Assembly (NCBI GenBank): GCA_963735115.1 | Contig: CAVTJR010000002.1 | Location: forward strand, 62,001-126,000 | Direction of reading: 5' to 3' | Source of the DNA: JAKACA01 sp963735115 | GTDB lineage: Bacteria; Actinomycetota; Acidimicrobiia; Acidimicrobiales; Bog-793 | DNA: 64,000 nucleotides | Part shown: positions 41,978 to 51,559 of the stretch, one piece after another | Numbering within the stretch: position 1 is the first letter of the stretch | Layout: every line of letters starts with the position of its first letter | The notes under the pieces: model-generated | Told to the model about the DNA's origin: nothing | Database searches by the model: none | The model's input: only the letters and a program-made list of their open reading frames with translations | Made by a program: the position numbers and the translations under genes

Positions 41978-44614
41978 ATGAGCGACGAGGACTTCCAGCC
42001 GTCGCGCCCGGCTGGCGTCTCGGGCTACCAGGACCCGTCGTTCCGTCGTCCCTACGGGGGCGTCGAGGCGGCCGCGGAGCCGGACCTGTACGCCGACTCA
42101 GCCCAGGCCACCCACCCGGACTCCCTCGCCACAGGCCAAGCCGTCACGTCCACGCCTTGGGGAAGCGGGATCGCCTTCAAAGGGGCTCCCCCGCCGATCG
42201 ACCCGGAGCCTCCTCCGCTGCCCTGGGTGCAGCGCCGCAAGCAGCGCTTGGCCGAGGTGACAGCAGGATCGTCCAGCGTCGAGGTCGCCAGCAAGGTCAT
42301 CAGCGCCATCGCTATCATCGGCATCACCGTCTTCGTCGTGTGGCAGCTCCGGCCGGACTTGCTCTTCAGCCCTGCGATGGACGTCGGTGGTGACAACGGT
42401 GGGCACGTGGCGGCGCCCTACTTCATGATCCACGACCTGCTCAACCATGGTCGGCTCACCGGTTGGGACCCGCAGTGGTTCGATGGCTTCCCCCTCTACG
42501 TCTTCTACTTCCCGCTTCCGGCATTGCTCGTGGGGGTGCTCAACCTCGTCTTCCCCTATGCCGTCGCCTTCAAGCTCGTCACGGTCCTCGGAACGGTCAC
42601 CCTGCCCGTGTGCGCGTGGGCTTTCGGCTGCCTCGCCGGGTTCCGGCGCCCGGTGCCCGTCCTGATGGCGGCCGCGATGCTGCCTTACCTGTTCAACACC
42701 TCCTACACGATCGACGGCGGCAACATCACGTCGACGATGGCCGGCGAGTTCTCCTTCAGTCTTGCCATGAGCTTCGGGATGCTCTTCCTCGGCGTGTTCG
42801 TCTACGCGCTGCGGACCGGTCGCTTTCGTTGGCTGGCCGCCATGCTGTTTGCCGCCACGGTCCTCTGCCATATCGTGCCGGGCTTCGCCTTTGCGGGCGT
42901 GGCGGTCCTGTTCGCCCTCTCCACGGGACGACTGAAGTCCCTCAAGGTGCTCATCCCTGTCGGGATCGTCGGCGGGCTCCTAGCCGCCTGGTGGCTACTG
43001 CCGTTCGCCGCCGACATCCATTACAGCGCTTCGATGGGCTACAACCGGATCCTCGGGGTCTGGTCCAACCTCATCCCGAGTGCGCCGGCGTGGATGCGCT
43101 ACTCGCTCATCGCCCTCGTCATCCTCGGAGCGGTCATCGCCCTCGCTCGCCGCGACCGGTTCGCCGCGGTGATAGCGGTCGCCACTGCCGGAGCGGGCTT
43201 CGCCTTCGCCTTCTTGCCATCCGGGGCGGTCTACAACGGCCGTTGGCTGCCGTTCTGGTTCCTCTTCGCGGCGCTCATAGCTGCCTACGCGATCGCCGAG
43301 ATCTTCCGGGGCCTCGCCCTCGTCTACGCCAGTCCCTGGGTCACCTCCGTCGGCGCGGTCGTGGGCACGATCTTCTGCCTCGCAGGGGCCGCCCAGGCCG
43401 GCGGGCTCATCGGTGCCTTTCCCTACATCGGACCGGTCGGCAACCAGATCCAGGTGCAGGGCTGGATCAATTGGAATTACACCGGTTTCCAGGGCAAGAC
43501 AGGCTGGCCGCAGTGGGAGGGAATGATCTCTCTCATGGACAAGGTCGGAGCCAAATACGGCTGCGGACGGCTGCAGTACGAGTACATCTCAGAGACCACT
43601 GACCCCTTCGGATCGACCGAGGCGATGATGGCAATCCCCTTGTTCACGAACGGGTGCATGGAGGCCACCGACGGCATCTACTTCGAATCGTCCACGACGA
43701 CGCCGTTCCACTTCCTCGACGTGAGCGAGGTCTCCCAGAACGGCGAATCGCCCGACCCGGTGTCGGGGCTCAACTACCCGGGCTTCAACCTTCCCGACGG
43801 CATCCGTCACCTGCAGTTCATGGGCGTGAAGTACTTCTTTGCCATGTCCCCGCCCGTCGAGGCGGCTGCAGCCGCCGACTCGTCGCTCGTGAAGGTCGGT
43901 CAGACGTCGGGTTTCGCCGGAAGCATCAACGGTGTTCCCGACCCCCATCCCGTCTGGCAGCTCTACCTGATCAAGAACGCGCCGATCGTCTCCGCGCTGT
44001 CGTATGAGCCGGTTGTCGAGTCTTCCAGCGCCAGCGCCTGGCTCTCGACCGGCCTCAACTGGTACGAGGAGGAGCAGTACTGGCCGGTCGAGCTCACTCA
44101 GTCCGGCCCTGCCTCCTGGCCGCATGCCGCACCAGGCAAGCTGGTACCGCCGGCCGACACCGTGCCCTCGAAGAAGACGAGGGTGAGCCATGTGACGATG
44201 ACCGACTCGTCGATCTCCTTCGACGTCTCGCGGATCGGGACACCCGTCGTCGTGAAGATCCCGTATTTCCCCAACTGGCAGGCGACAGGAGCGAACGGCC
44301 CCTACGAGGCCATGCCGAATGTGATGGTCGTCGTCCCAACATCGCATCACGTCACTCTCGCCTACGGCACGACAACGGTCGACTGGATCGGAAAGGCAGC
44401 CTCCCTCGTCGGCCTCGCCGGTCTCGTCGCCCTCATCGTCCGGCCTCCTACCGAGGTCGGTACTGACCCCGCTGCCGCCGACCCGGCTCCCTTGCCGTAT
44501 CGAGCCCCGGCCTCTCCGGCACAGGACCCCAACTATGTGCCGCCGGTCCCGTACTGGGACCCCTACTCCGAGGACGATCCGTACGCTCGGGACCCGAACG
44601 GCGGTTCACCTTGA
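41978..44614 (+). CDS. Large polytopic membrane protein (PTPS-related, GT-C-like)
   Basis: 878 residues. A cytoplasmic Pro-rich N-terminus (about 100 residues) precedes about ten or more membrane helices. The first external loop has 'AMDVGGDNGGHVAAPYFMIH' and 'LTGWDPQWFDGFPLYVFYF', a signature of the 'PTPS-related' membrane family and reminiscent of the acidic catalytic loop of GT-C sugar transferases. After about residue 530 comes a large extracellular domain ('YFPNWQATGANGPYEAMPNV'), one last helix and a Pro/Asp-rich tail. Function unknown; involvement in surface glycan assembly is inferred from its neighbours. Its stop overlaps the GT2 start (TTGA). Confidence 0.75.
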   Translation: MSDEDFQPSRPAGVSGYQDPSFRRPYGGVEAAAEPDLYADSAQATHPDSLATGQAVTSTPWGSGIAFKGAPPPIDPEPPPLPWVQRRKQRLAEVTAGSSSVEVASKVISAIAIIGITVFVVWQLRPDLLFSPAMDVGGDNGGHVAAPYFMIHDLLNHGRLTGWDPQWFDGFPLYVFYFPLPALLVGVLNLVFPYAVAFKLVTVLGTVTLPVCAWAFGCLAGFRRPVPVLMAAAMLPYLFNTSYTIDGGNITSTMAGEFSFSLAMSFGMLFLGVFVYALRTGRFRWLAAMLFAATVLCHIVPGFAFAGVAVLFALSTGRLKSLKVLIPVGIVGGLLAAWWLLPFAADIHYSASMGYNRILGVWSNLIPSAPAWMRYSLIALVILGAVIALARRDRFAAVIAVATAGAGFAFAFLPSGAVYNGRWLPFWFLFAALIAAYAIAEIFRGLALVYASPWVTSVGAVVGTIFCLAGAAQAGGLIGAFPYIGPVGNQIQVQGWINWNYTGFQGKTGWPQWEGMISLMDKVGAKYGCGRLQYEYISETTDPFGSTEAMMAIPLFTNGCMEATDGIYFESSTTTPFHFLDVSEVSQNGESPDPVSGLNYPGFNLPDGIRHLQFMGVKYFFAMSPPVEAAAAADSSLVKVGQTSGFAGSINGVPDPHPVWQLYLIKNAPIVSALSYEPVVESSSASAWLSTGLNWYEEEQYWPVELTQSGPASWPHAAPGKLVPPADTVPSKKTRVSHVTMTDSSISFDVSRIGTPVVVKIPYFPNWQATGANGPYEAMPNVMVVVPTSHHVTLAYGTTTVDWIGKAASLVGLAGLVALIVRPPTEVGTDPAAADPAPLPYRAPASPAQDPNYVPPVPYWDPYSEDDPYARDPNGGSP

Positions 44615-45354
44615 CGCTGGACGACCAGCCGGCCAAAGCCGTCCGCCTCTCTGTCGTGCTGCCCGCCCACAACGAGGCGCAGCTGCTCGAGGGGGCGGTC
44701 GGTGACCTCGTGAAGGCCCTGCGCGACCGGGGGGAGAGCTTCGAGCTCGTCATCGTCGAGAACGGATCCACCGACGGGACCCGGAGCATCGCCGACCGCA
44801 TCTCAGCGGACACCCCCGAAGTGCGCGTCGTGAGCCTCCCGCTGGCTGACTACGGCGCCGCTGTCGCCAGGGGTTTCGCCGAGACGGGCGGCGACGTCGT
44901 CGTGCACTTCGATGTGGACTATGTGGACCTGGGGTTTCTCGACAAGGGCGTCGCCATCATCGATGCAGGCGTCGCCGGGATCGTGCTCGCCAGCAAACGC
45001 CTGCGCGGCGCCACCGACCGGCGGCCGCTCTCCCGTCGAGTCCTCACCGCAGGCTTCACCTTCGCCATGCGGGCGCTCCTGCAGGTACCCGTCACGGACG
45101 CCCACGGGATGAAAGTGCTCTCGCGGGCTCAGACGGCCATTGCCGCCAGCGCCTGCACGATGACGGGAGCGCTCTACGACGTCGAGCTCGTGCTGCGCGC
45201 CTCGCGGGCGGGCGTGAGGGTGGCCGAGCTGCCCGCCGACGTGAGCGAGATCCGGCCCCCGCGAACGCCCGTGTGGCAGCGGAGCATCGAATCGGCGACC
45301 GGGCTGCTGCGCCTACGTGTGCTCCTGTGGCGGGAACGGCTGAAAGGACGCTGA
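44611..45354 (+). CDS. Family 2 glycosyltransferase (dolichyl-phosphate-mannose synthase-like)
   Basis: A 247-residue GT-A enzyme. The N-terminal nucleotide-sugar motif is 'RLSVVLPAHNEAQLLEGAVG', followed by 'LVIVENGSTDGTRSIADRIS' and the metal-binding 'VVVHFDVDYVDLGFL' (D101, D103). 'LLQVPVTDAHGMKVLSRAQT' is a typical acceptor-side block. It transfers a sugar from a nucleotide donor, probably to a polyprenyl phosphate carrier. No C-terminal membrane anchor. TTG 44611 overlaps the stop of the polytopic protein, so the two are coupled and likely form a carrier-linked sugar donor/transferase pair. Confidence 0.85.
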   Translation: MTLDDQPAKAVRLSVVLPAHNEAQLLEGAVGDLVKALRDRGESFELVIVENGSTDGTRSIADRISADTPEVRVVSLPLADYGAAVARGFAETGGDVVVHFDVDYVDLGFLDKGVAIIDAGVAGIVLASKRLRGATDRRPLSRRVLTAGFTFAMRALLQVPVTDAHGMKVLSRAQTAIAASACTMTGALYDVELVLRASRAGVRVAELPADVSEIRPPRTPVWQRSIESATGLLRLRVLLWRERLKGR

Positions 45355-45426
45355 GGCCGCAGCTGGGCTCCGAGCGCCGCCGTGGTGACCCCAAAACGCC
45401 CACAACCCTAGGTAATCTCGACCAGC

Positions 45427-46707
45427 GTGCCAGCTGACCTGCCGCCGATTCCTGGGCGCTCCCGCGCCGTCTACACGGTCGGAGGCAAGGAGCCGAGGCG
45501 GTTCGGCCGCCGCCGCCGAGCTCGATTCGACTCGCCGAGCGGCTCGTCCCGAAAGACCTACCAGGCTCGTGGACGGCCGGCGGGCCGTCGCTGGCTCCGC
45601 CGCATTCTCATCGCCCTCAGCGTGCTCATCCCGCTCGTCCTCGTAGCAGGCATCGCCGGCTACGTCGACGTCAAAGTGCGCCTCGACAGCATTCCGAAGT
45701 TGCCGGTCCCTGCACTCACGCCCGAGAAGTCCGGGCAACCGATCGACATCCTGCTCGTCGGCTCGGACTCGAGAGACCTCTCGTGTGCCAAGACGGCCGC
45801 CGGGGTCAAGGCGTTCGGCTCCAGCTCGACCACGACCGGCCAACGCAGCGACGTCATCATCGTCGTGCGGCTGATCCCGTCGACCGACACGGTGGAGATG
45901 CTCTCGATCCCGCGCGACACGTGGGTCCCCATCGCCGGCACGGGCGGCTCCGACAAGATCAACGCCGCCTTCAACAACGGCCCGAACCAGCTCGTGCAGA
46001 CCATCCAGGACAACTTCCACATCCCCATCAACCACGTCATGATCGCCAACTTCTGCGGCTTCGAAGGGATGGTGAACTCCCTCGGCGGCATCTCGCTCGA
46101 CTTCCGCTACCCCGTGAGGGACGCCTACTCCGGCCTCAGGATCAACACGACTGGCTGCCAGCTGATCAACGGTACGCAGGCACTCGCCCTCGTCCGCAGC
46201 CGCCATCTTTACTATTTCAAGCACGGCGCGTGGAACTACGACGGTCTGAGCGACTGGAGCCGCATCCGCCGTCAACAGGCGTTCTTCCATGCGCTGCTCA
46301 ACAAGGTCCACGGTGTCTTTCCGAACGTCTTCGAGTTGAACTCGTTTCTCGGCGCCACCGTGTCGGACCTCACCGTGGACTCGTCCTTTGGCGGCGGCGA
46401 ACTGATCTCACTCGGGCTCAAGTACCACTCGCTGAGCGAGTCCAACCTCATCACGAGCGTCCTGCCGACGTACTCGCAGGTCATCGACGGCCAAGATGCC
46501 CTCATCACCGCCCAGCCGTATGCGAACAACCTCATCAGATCGTTCTTGGCGCGTGGCACGACCCCGGTCGCTCCGGGGAGCTCGAAGGCGAGCGCCGGCT
46601 CCTCCCCCAAGACCACGACCACGACAGGGTCCACGGTGCCGCCGGCGGGCGTGGTCACCGACACCCCACAGTCGGATCCGGAGCCCTGGAACCCGATTCC
46701 GTGCTGA
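45427..46707 (+). CDS. LytR-CpsA-Psr (LCP) cell-wall ligase 1
   Basis: 426 residues: a basic cytoplasmic N-terminus, one membrane helix (about 59-80) and an extracellular LCP domain. LCP motifs: 'IDILLVGSDSRDL', 'GQRSDVIIVVRLIPSTDTVE', 'MLSIPRDTWVPIAG', 'KINAAFNNGPNQLVQTIQDN' and the Arg pair 'ALALVRSRHLYY' with 'WSRIRRQQAFFHALLNKV'. LCP enzymes move a polyprenyl-pyrophosphate-linked glycopolymer onto peptidoglycan. The C-terminal tail is Ser/Thr/Pro-rich. Start is GTG 45427. It is the first of two adjacent copies. Confidence 0.92.
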   Translation: MPADLPPIPGRSRAVYTVGGKEPRRFGRRRRARFDSPSGSSRKTYQARGRPAGRRWLRRILIALSVLIPLVLVAGIAGYVDVKVRLDSIPKLPVPALTPEKSGQPIDILLVGSDSRDLSCAKTAAGVKAFGSSSTTTGQRSDVIIVVRLIPSTDTVEMLSIPRDTWVPIAGTGGSDKINAAFNNGPNQLVQTIQDNFHIPINHVMIANFCGFEGMVNSLGGISLDFRYPVRDAYSGLRINTTGCQLINGTQALALVRSRHLYYFKHGAWNYDGLSDWSRIRRQQAFFHALLNKVHGVFPNVFELNSFLGATVSDLTVDSSFGGGELISLGLKYHSLSESNLITSVLPTYSQVIDGQDALITAQPYANNLIRSFLARGTTPVAPGSSKASAGSSPKTTTTTGSTVPPAGVVTDTPQSDPEPWNPIPC

Positions 46708-46776
46708 GTTCCGGCCAAGTTCTCGGCAGGCGGGCTGACGCTGGATCGGGCTGTTGCGCCACTATCGTGACGGGCC

Positions 46777-48111
46777 GTGACGAATGATGGGCCGGGGACG
46801 CTGGAGGATTGGACGGCGGACTCCGACCACGGTTCGGAGCCGATCCACGCTCAGAGCGGCCACGCTCCGGGCGGAGGTTCCCGGCGATTCGGACGAAAAG
46901 CGAGGAGATCGGGTCCTGCGGCCTCGACCCCGTCGCCTGGCGCCCCCAAACGCCGCCGTTGGCTGAGGCGGACCCTGATCGGCACTTCCGTCGTCGTGCT
47001 CATCGTTGCGCTCCTCGGCGCCGGGGGCTGGTTTTACCTCAACTACCGCATCGGCCAGATCAAGACCATCCACGTCGGCGGCCTCAAGAAAGAGCCGAAG
47101 CCCGGAGGGCCATTCAACGTCCTTCTCGTCGGCTCCGACACCCGCTCGTTCTGCGTGACGGCAGCCTGTCAAGCGCACCTTGGCAACCAGGGCGCGTCCG
47201 GCGGGCAGCGGAGCGACGTCATCATCATCCTCCGGCTCGTGCCTGCCAACCACACCATGGAGATGCTCTCGATCCCGCGGGACACCTGGGTGACCATCGC
47301 CAATTCGGGTGGCGAGGGGAACCGCATCAACGCCGCCTTCAACAACGGCCCGACCCAGCTCGTGGAGACGATCGAGCAGGACTTCCACATCCCCGTCAAC
47401 CACTACGCCTACGCCAACTTCGCCGGCTTCACCAACGCTGTGCAGGCGCTCGGCGGCGTGTGGATGGACTTCCCCGACCGGCTGAAGGACGTCGTGTCGG
47501 GGCTGTACATCTCGAAGACCGGGTGCCAGTACGTCGACCCCACGAAGGCACTCGCGCTCGTCCGCGCTCGGGACACGTACTACTACGCCGACGGGCAGTG
47601 GAACTACGACGGCCTCGGTGACCTGAGCCGCATCCGCCGGCAGCAGGCCTTCTTTCATGCCGTCATCGACAAAGCACGATCCGACTACAACCCCCTCCAG
47701 CTCAATGCCTTCATCGGGGACCTCGTGAAGGACATCGTGGTCGACTCGACGTTCTCGACCGGTGAGCTCCGCAACCTGGCGTTCGACTTCCACAACGTCT
47801 CTTCGTCAGAGCTGAGCACCGAGGTGATACCCACCATGGGTGCCGTGACGACGGCCGATCAGGACATCCTTCTGCCGGCGTGGAAGCTCGACAACGCCAT
47901 GATCGCCAAGTTTCTCAAGTTCGGGACGACGAAATCCACGTCGTCATCCCCCTCGACGTCCTCGACGTCGTCGACGTCCTCCACGTCGTCCACGTCCTCG
48001 ACGTCAACGACGACGACCCTCGTCCCGGTGACGGGCACGACGACCGTGCCGATCGTCGACAACAGCAAGAACTATCCCGAGCCGTGGGACCCGGTTCCGT
48101 GCAACCCGTAG
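46777..48111 (+). CDS. LytR-CpsA-Psr (LCP) cell-wall ligase 2
   Basis: 444 residues with the same layout as its upstream neighbour and clearly paralogous: membrane helix at 'RTLIGTSVVVLIVALLGAGG', then 'NVLLVGSDTRSF', 'GGQRSDVIIILRLVPANHTM', 'MLSIPRDTWVTIAN', 'RINAAFNNGPTQLVETIEQD' and 'LSRIRRQQAFFHAVIDKARS'. The C-terminal tail is a Ser/Thr tract ('TSSTSSTSSTSSTSS') encoded by a tandem triplet-rich repeat at about 47939-48012, a likely O-glycosylated stalk. Both copies end in a similar 'PEPWDPVPC'-like motif. The pair probably differ in polymer or attachment site. Confidence 0.92.
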   Translation: MTNDGPGTLEDWTADSDHGSEPIHAQSGHAPGGGSRRFGRKARRSGPAASTPSPGAPKRRRWLRRTLIGTSVVVLIVALLGAGGWFYLNYRIGQIKTIHVGGLKKEPKPGGPFNVLLVGSDTRSFCVTAACQAHLGNQGASGGQRSDVIIILRLVPANHTMEMLSIPRDTWVTIANSGGEGNRINAAFNNGPTQLVETIEQDFHIPVNHYAYANFAGFTNAVQALGGVWMDFPDRLKDVVSGLYISKTGCQYVDPTKALALVRARDTYYYADGQWNYDGLGDLSRIRRQQAFFHAVIDKARSDYNPLQLNAFIGDLVKDIVVDSTFSTGELRNLAFDFHNVSSSELSTEVIPTMGAVTTADQDILLPAWKLDNAMIAKFLKFGTTKSTSSSPSTSSTSSTSSTSSTSSTSTTTTLVPVTGTTTVPIVDNSKNYPEPWDPVPCNP

Positions 48112-48291
48112 CTGGGTGACGTCTGAGCCCGCGGGCTTCTCTGGGCTCTGGCTCGGGTGGGGGCTGGCGCTCGGTCCGCCCTGACACGACCGGCAGGATC
48201 GGTGGAACTGTGTAGCCAGAACGACCTGAGCCGGGCTGCTCGCGCGCTTTGGGCACGAGGTTGACGAGAAAGCAGGCGTCGCTGCCGCCGC

Positions 48292-49410
48292 TTAGTGCCG
48301 TTCGTCGGTGTCGGCGGCGGCCGCGTGCGAGGTGGTGACGAGCCGCTCCAGGGTGGCCGCCGCCCTCCCCGAGTCCAGCATGGAGGCGGCGTGCTCGATC
48401 CCGCTCCCGATGTCGTCCACGAGGCCCGCCACGACTAGCGCAGCGGCGGCGTTCAGCAGGACGAACTCCCGTCGCGGACCGGTCTCACCGGCCAGCACGG
48501 CAGCGGCGAGCTCTGCGTTCAGCGCCGGCGGGCCTCCCTGCAGATCGGCGAGCTCAACCCGTGCCAGCCCGAAGGAGCCCGGGTCGACTTCGTACGTGCG
48601 CCGCTCATAGCCCGACGAGGCCAGCGGGCGGCGCACGGTCTCGAGCACCGTCGAGGTCGTGACTGTGCTCAGCTCGTCGAGGCCATCGTGACCGTAGACG
48701 ACCATGGCGTGGATCGTGCCGCTCGCTTCCAGCACCGCCAGCATGCGCTCGGCCATGGCCGGATCACCGACGCCGATCACCTGCCGCTTCGCCGAAGCGG
48801 GGTTTGCAAGCGGGCCGAGGAAGTTGAATATCGTCGCCACCCCGAGCTCCCGCCGCACAGGGGCCACATGGCGCATGGCGGGGTGGAAGCGGGGGGCTAA
48901 GCAGAAGCCGATGCCGGCGCTCGCCACGCAACGCTCCACCCCGCGCGGGCCGAGGTCGACGACGACGCCGAGTGCCTCGAGCACGTCGGCGGAACCGGCG
49001 ACCGACGAGATGGCACGGTTCCCGTGCTTGCAGACCTTGGCTCCAGCCGCGGCTAGGACGAGCGCCGAGATCGTCGAGACGTTGATCGTCCCGCTCCGGT
49101 CCCCCCCGGTGCCGCACGTGTCAACCAGCTCCCCCTCGATCGTCAACGGCTCGGCCCTGGCGCGCATAGAGCGGAGAAGGCCCGAAATCTCTTCGACGGT
49201 CTCCCCTTTCGTGCGCAGCCCAGCCAGGAGTGCAGCCACCAGCACCGGGCTCGCCTCGCCGGCGAGCACGGAATCGAGTGCGGCCGACGCCTCCGAGGCG
49301 CTCAAGTCCTCGCGTCGGAACAGCCGCCCGAGCACCCTCGCCCATCCGCCCACGGCATCGATGGTGGCGGCCGACCCCGACTCCGCTGCGGCCGCGGGTT
49401 CTGCTGACAT
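48292..49410 (-). CDS. trpD: Anthranilate phosphoribosyltransferase
   Basis: A 372-residue enzyme of tryptophan synthesis, joining anthranilate to PRPP. Signatures: 'VLVAALLAGLRTKGETVEEI' (N-terminal helices), 'LVDTCGTGGDRSGTINVSTI' (PRPP/Mg loop), 'GAKVCKHGNRAISSVAGSAD' and 'FNFLGPLANPASAKRQVIGV'. ATG 49410 is chosen because the family begins there. The stop of the acyl-CoA dehydrogenase lies 13 bases upstream, so both may share a transcript. No other trp genes are nearby, so the pathway is dispersed. Confidence 0.95.
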   Translation of the reverse strand: MSAEPAAAAESGSAATIDAVGGWARVLGRLFRREDLSASEASAALDSVLAGEASPVLVAALLAGLRTKGETVEEISGLLRSMRARAEPLTIEGELVDTCGTGGDRSGTINVSTISALVLAAAGAKVCKHGNRAISSVAGSADVLEALGVVVDLGPRGVERCVASAGIGFCLAPRFHPAMRHVAPVRRELGVATIFNFLGPLANPASAKRQVIGVGDPAMAERMLAVLEASGTIHAMVVYGHDGLDELSTVTTSTVLETVRRPLASSGYERRTYEVDPGSFGLARVELADLQGGPPALNAELAAAVLAGETGPRREFVLLNAAAALVVAGLVDDIGSGIEHAASMLDSGRAAATLERLVTTSHAAAADTDERH

Positions 49411-49423
49411 GCTGCCGGCCACC

Positions 49424-50599
49424 TCAGTCCCACCAGAGGTGATGGTCGAGAACTCCGCGGGCGATGAGCCCGAGTTGCACCTGTGACGTGCCCTCAACGA
49501 TCGTCAGCTGCCGGGCGTCGCGGTACCACAGCTCCGTCGGGTGGTCCTTCATGTAACCGGCTGCGCCCAGCAGCTGGACGGCGAGCCCGGAGGCTCTGAC
49601 GGCAACCTCGGTCGCGTGGTACTTGGCCATCGAGAGGTACGGCACCCATTCGCGGGTGAACTTGCCCTGATCGGCGAGCCAGGCCGCTCGATAGGTGAGT
49701 AGGCGGGCAGCCTCGATCTCGACGGCGAGCTTGGCGATCTCCCACTGGATCCCCTGGAAGTCGGTGATCTTGCCCCCGAAAGCCGATCGCTCCTTGGCGT
49801 ACTCGGTGGCGTACATGAGGGCTCCCTCGGCGAGGCCGATCCCCCGCGCCGCCACGATGGGCCGCATGGAGTTCAGCCCGAGCATCGCCAGGCGGAAGCC
49901 ACCAACCTCTCCGATGACGTTCTCCGCCGGCACGTGCACGTCGGACAGGACGAGCTCGCCAGTGTCGACGCCACGGACGCCCATCTTGCGGTCCAGTGAG
50001 CCGACCGAGACGCCTGGCGTCGATCGATCGACGATGAAGGCGGTGATCGAGTCGTGCCGCCGGCTGGCCGGATCCCCGGTCTTGGCGAACACTGTGTACC
50101 AGTCGGCCTGCACGACCCCGGACATCCAGCACTTCACGCCGTTCAGGATCCATCCGCCTTTGTTGCCCGGATCGGGCGTTGCCCGCGTGCGCATGCCGGC
50201 GACGTCACTCCCGGCGCCTGCCTCCGAAAGACCGAAACCCGACCTCGCTCCGCCCTCGGCGATCGCAGGCAAATAGCGGGCCTTCTGCTGCTCCGAGCCG
50301 GCGATCATCAAAGGCCCGGTCGGCAAGCGCGTGAGTAGCAGCATGAGGGCAGCGGTGTTCGAGTACTTCGCGACCTCCTCGATGGCGATCGTCAACCCGA
50401 GAATGCCGGCACCCGAGCCGCCGTACTCCTCGGGGATGCATAGGCCGAGGAGCCCGGCGTCTCGGAACACCGCGAAGAGATCCTCCGGGTACTCGCCCGT
50501 CTCGTCGATCTCGCGGGCGCGGGGTTGCACCTTGTCTTTGGCGATCCGGCGCACCGTCTCCTGGAGCGCGAACAGCTCATCGGACAGCTCGAAGTTCAC
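49424..50599 (-). CDS. Acyl-CoA dehydrogenase
   Basis: A 391-residue flavoenzyme, standard length. 'NFELSDELFALQETVRRIAK' is the usual N-terminus; FAD/substrate motifs are 'GFGLSEAGAGSDVAGMRTRA' and 'GWILNGVKCWMSGVVQADWY'. The catalytic base region is near 'YRDARQLTIVEGTSQVQLGL' with the conserved C-terminal 'IARGVL'. It oxidises an acyl-CoA to the 2-enoyl-CoA, reducing an electron-transfer flavoprotein. Start is GTG 50599. It is distinct from the first acyl-CoA dehydrogenase in the window, which has a longer N-terminal extension. Confidence 0.92.
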   Translation of the reverse strand: MNFELSDELFALQETVRRIAKDKVQPRAREIDETGEYPEDLFAVFRDAGLLGLCIPEEYGGSGAGILGLTIAIEEVAKYSNTAALMLLLTRLPTGPLMIAGSEQQKARYLPAIAEGGARSGFGLSEAGAGSDVAGMRTRATPDPGNKGGWILNGVKCWMSGVVQADWYTVFAKTGDPASRRHDSITAFIVDRSTPGVSVGSLDRKMGVRGVDTGELVLSDVHVPAENVIGEVGGFRLAMLGLNSMRPIVAARGIGLAEGALMYATEYAKERSAFGGKITDFQGIQWEIAKLAVEIEAARLLTYRAAWLADQGKFTREWVPYLSMAKYHATEVAVRASGLAVQLLGAAGYMKDHPTELWYRDARQLTIVEGTSQVQLGLIARGVLDHHLWWD

Positions 50600-50790
50600 G
50601 GCGAGCAGGATAGTCGCCGACCCCTGTCAGCCCGCTGCCGCATCGGGCGATGAACCCTTGTCGTCACCCGTGACCCGGACGGCAACCGGCATAAGTGAAT
50701 ACCCACGTCGGGTCCTGCTCAGGCACTGGTCCTCCCGCCGCGTCGGCGCGGCCCGGCCAGGGCCGATCGCGCCGTCGACGCAGCCTGGAG

Positions 50791-51063
50791 TTACGCGGTT
50801 CTGCGACGCTGGCGCAGGACGCGGCGACGCTCACGCTCGGTGAGGCCACCCCAGACACCCTCGCGCTCGCGTCCCGCCAACGTGTGCTCCAAACAGGTCT
50901 GACGCACGGGACAGGCGTCGCAGACGGCCTTTGCTTCCCAGGCGTCTTCGTCCGACACCGGGTAGAAGATGTCGGGGTCGAGACCCCGGCATGCCGCTCG
51001 CTGGCGCCACGTGGCGTTCATTGCTGCTTCGCTTTCACTTTGGGTGCGTGCCGCGGCGAACAA
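50791..51063 (-). CDS. WhiB-family iron-sulfur transcription factor
   Basis: 90 residues. The four Cys that hold a [4Fe-4S] cluster are C25, C48, C51 and C57 ('RQRAACRGLDPDIFYPVSDE', 'AKAVCDACPVRQTCLEHTLA'). The family's G[VI]WGG turn is in 'REGVWGGLTERERRRVLRQR', followed by a basic DNA-contacting tail. WhiB proteins bind region 4 of the main sigma factor and respond to redox or developmental signals. ATG 51021 (76 residues) is an alternative start. A consensus promoter lies 77 bases upstream. The subfamily cannot be assigned. Confidence 0.94.
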   Translation of the reverse strand: MFAAARTQSESEAAMNATWRQRAACRGLDPDIFYPVSDEDAWEAKAVCDACPVRQTCLEHTLAGREREGVWGGLTERERRRVLRQRRRTA

Positions 51064-51139
51064 CCCGACACCGTGAATAGAGATCCTGACTCCCCCGCGC
51101 GCTTCTACACGAACGGGCCTCCGCCGGCCAGGAAGATCG

Positions 51140-51168
51140 ATTATCCACGATGGTCACACAGCTGTCAA
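51140..51168 (-). promoter_or_regulatory. Consensus sigma-70 promoter of the whiB gene
   Basis: On the minus strand: TTGACA (51168-51163), a 17-base spacer, then GATAAT (51145-51140). The spacing is optimal. It would start transcription near 51133, giving a leader of about 70 bases to the longer whiB start. It is the clearest promoter in the window. Confidence 0.75.
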
Positions 51169-51559
51169 TGGTCCGGGGCAAAAACCTGTAGCATTCTCGC
51201 CCCCGCGAAAATCGTCGCCTGGGTGCTGCGAGCGGCGTTCCGTTGCTGTCTTGTCAGTGGCCTGCCCAGTCGGCCACGACCGAGGAGCGCGTCTCGGGGG
51301 ACAGATTCCGCCTGGTAGGAGTACGCCGGGTGCGCGACGGCGATCGCCACCGGCCGATGCGAAACGCCTCACGCTCGGCTTGGCCAACGGCGAAGCGCTC
51401 ACCGTGCACCGATGCCGTCACCTCCTCCCGGGTCAACTTGGCGGCTGCCTCGAGCGGTGATCTCGTCGCCGGTGGTCAGGGACCCATCTCGGGCAAGCCT
51501 GACCCGTCATCCCATCCGCGCCGGGTCGAAACCGCCGTATGGCAGGCTTGCGATCGATC
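51169..51559. other. Intergenic region between whiB and glpD
   Basis: About 390 bases between the whiB promoter and the glpD start. Short open frames exist on both strands but none shows coding-like structure, a ribosome site or a recognisable motif. The part nearest the promoter (51170-51220) is lower in GC. I see nothing further. Confidence 0.5.

Noticed and set aside
47935..48015. Short tandem triplet repeat
   Set aside because: It encodes the in-frame Ser/Thr tail of the second LCP protein and needs no other explanation.
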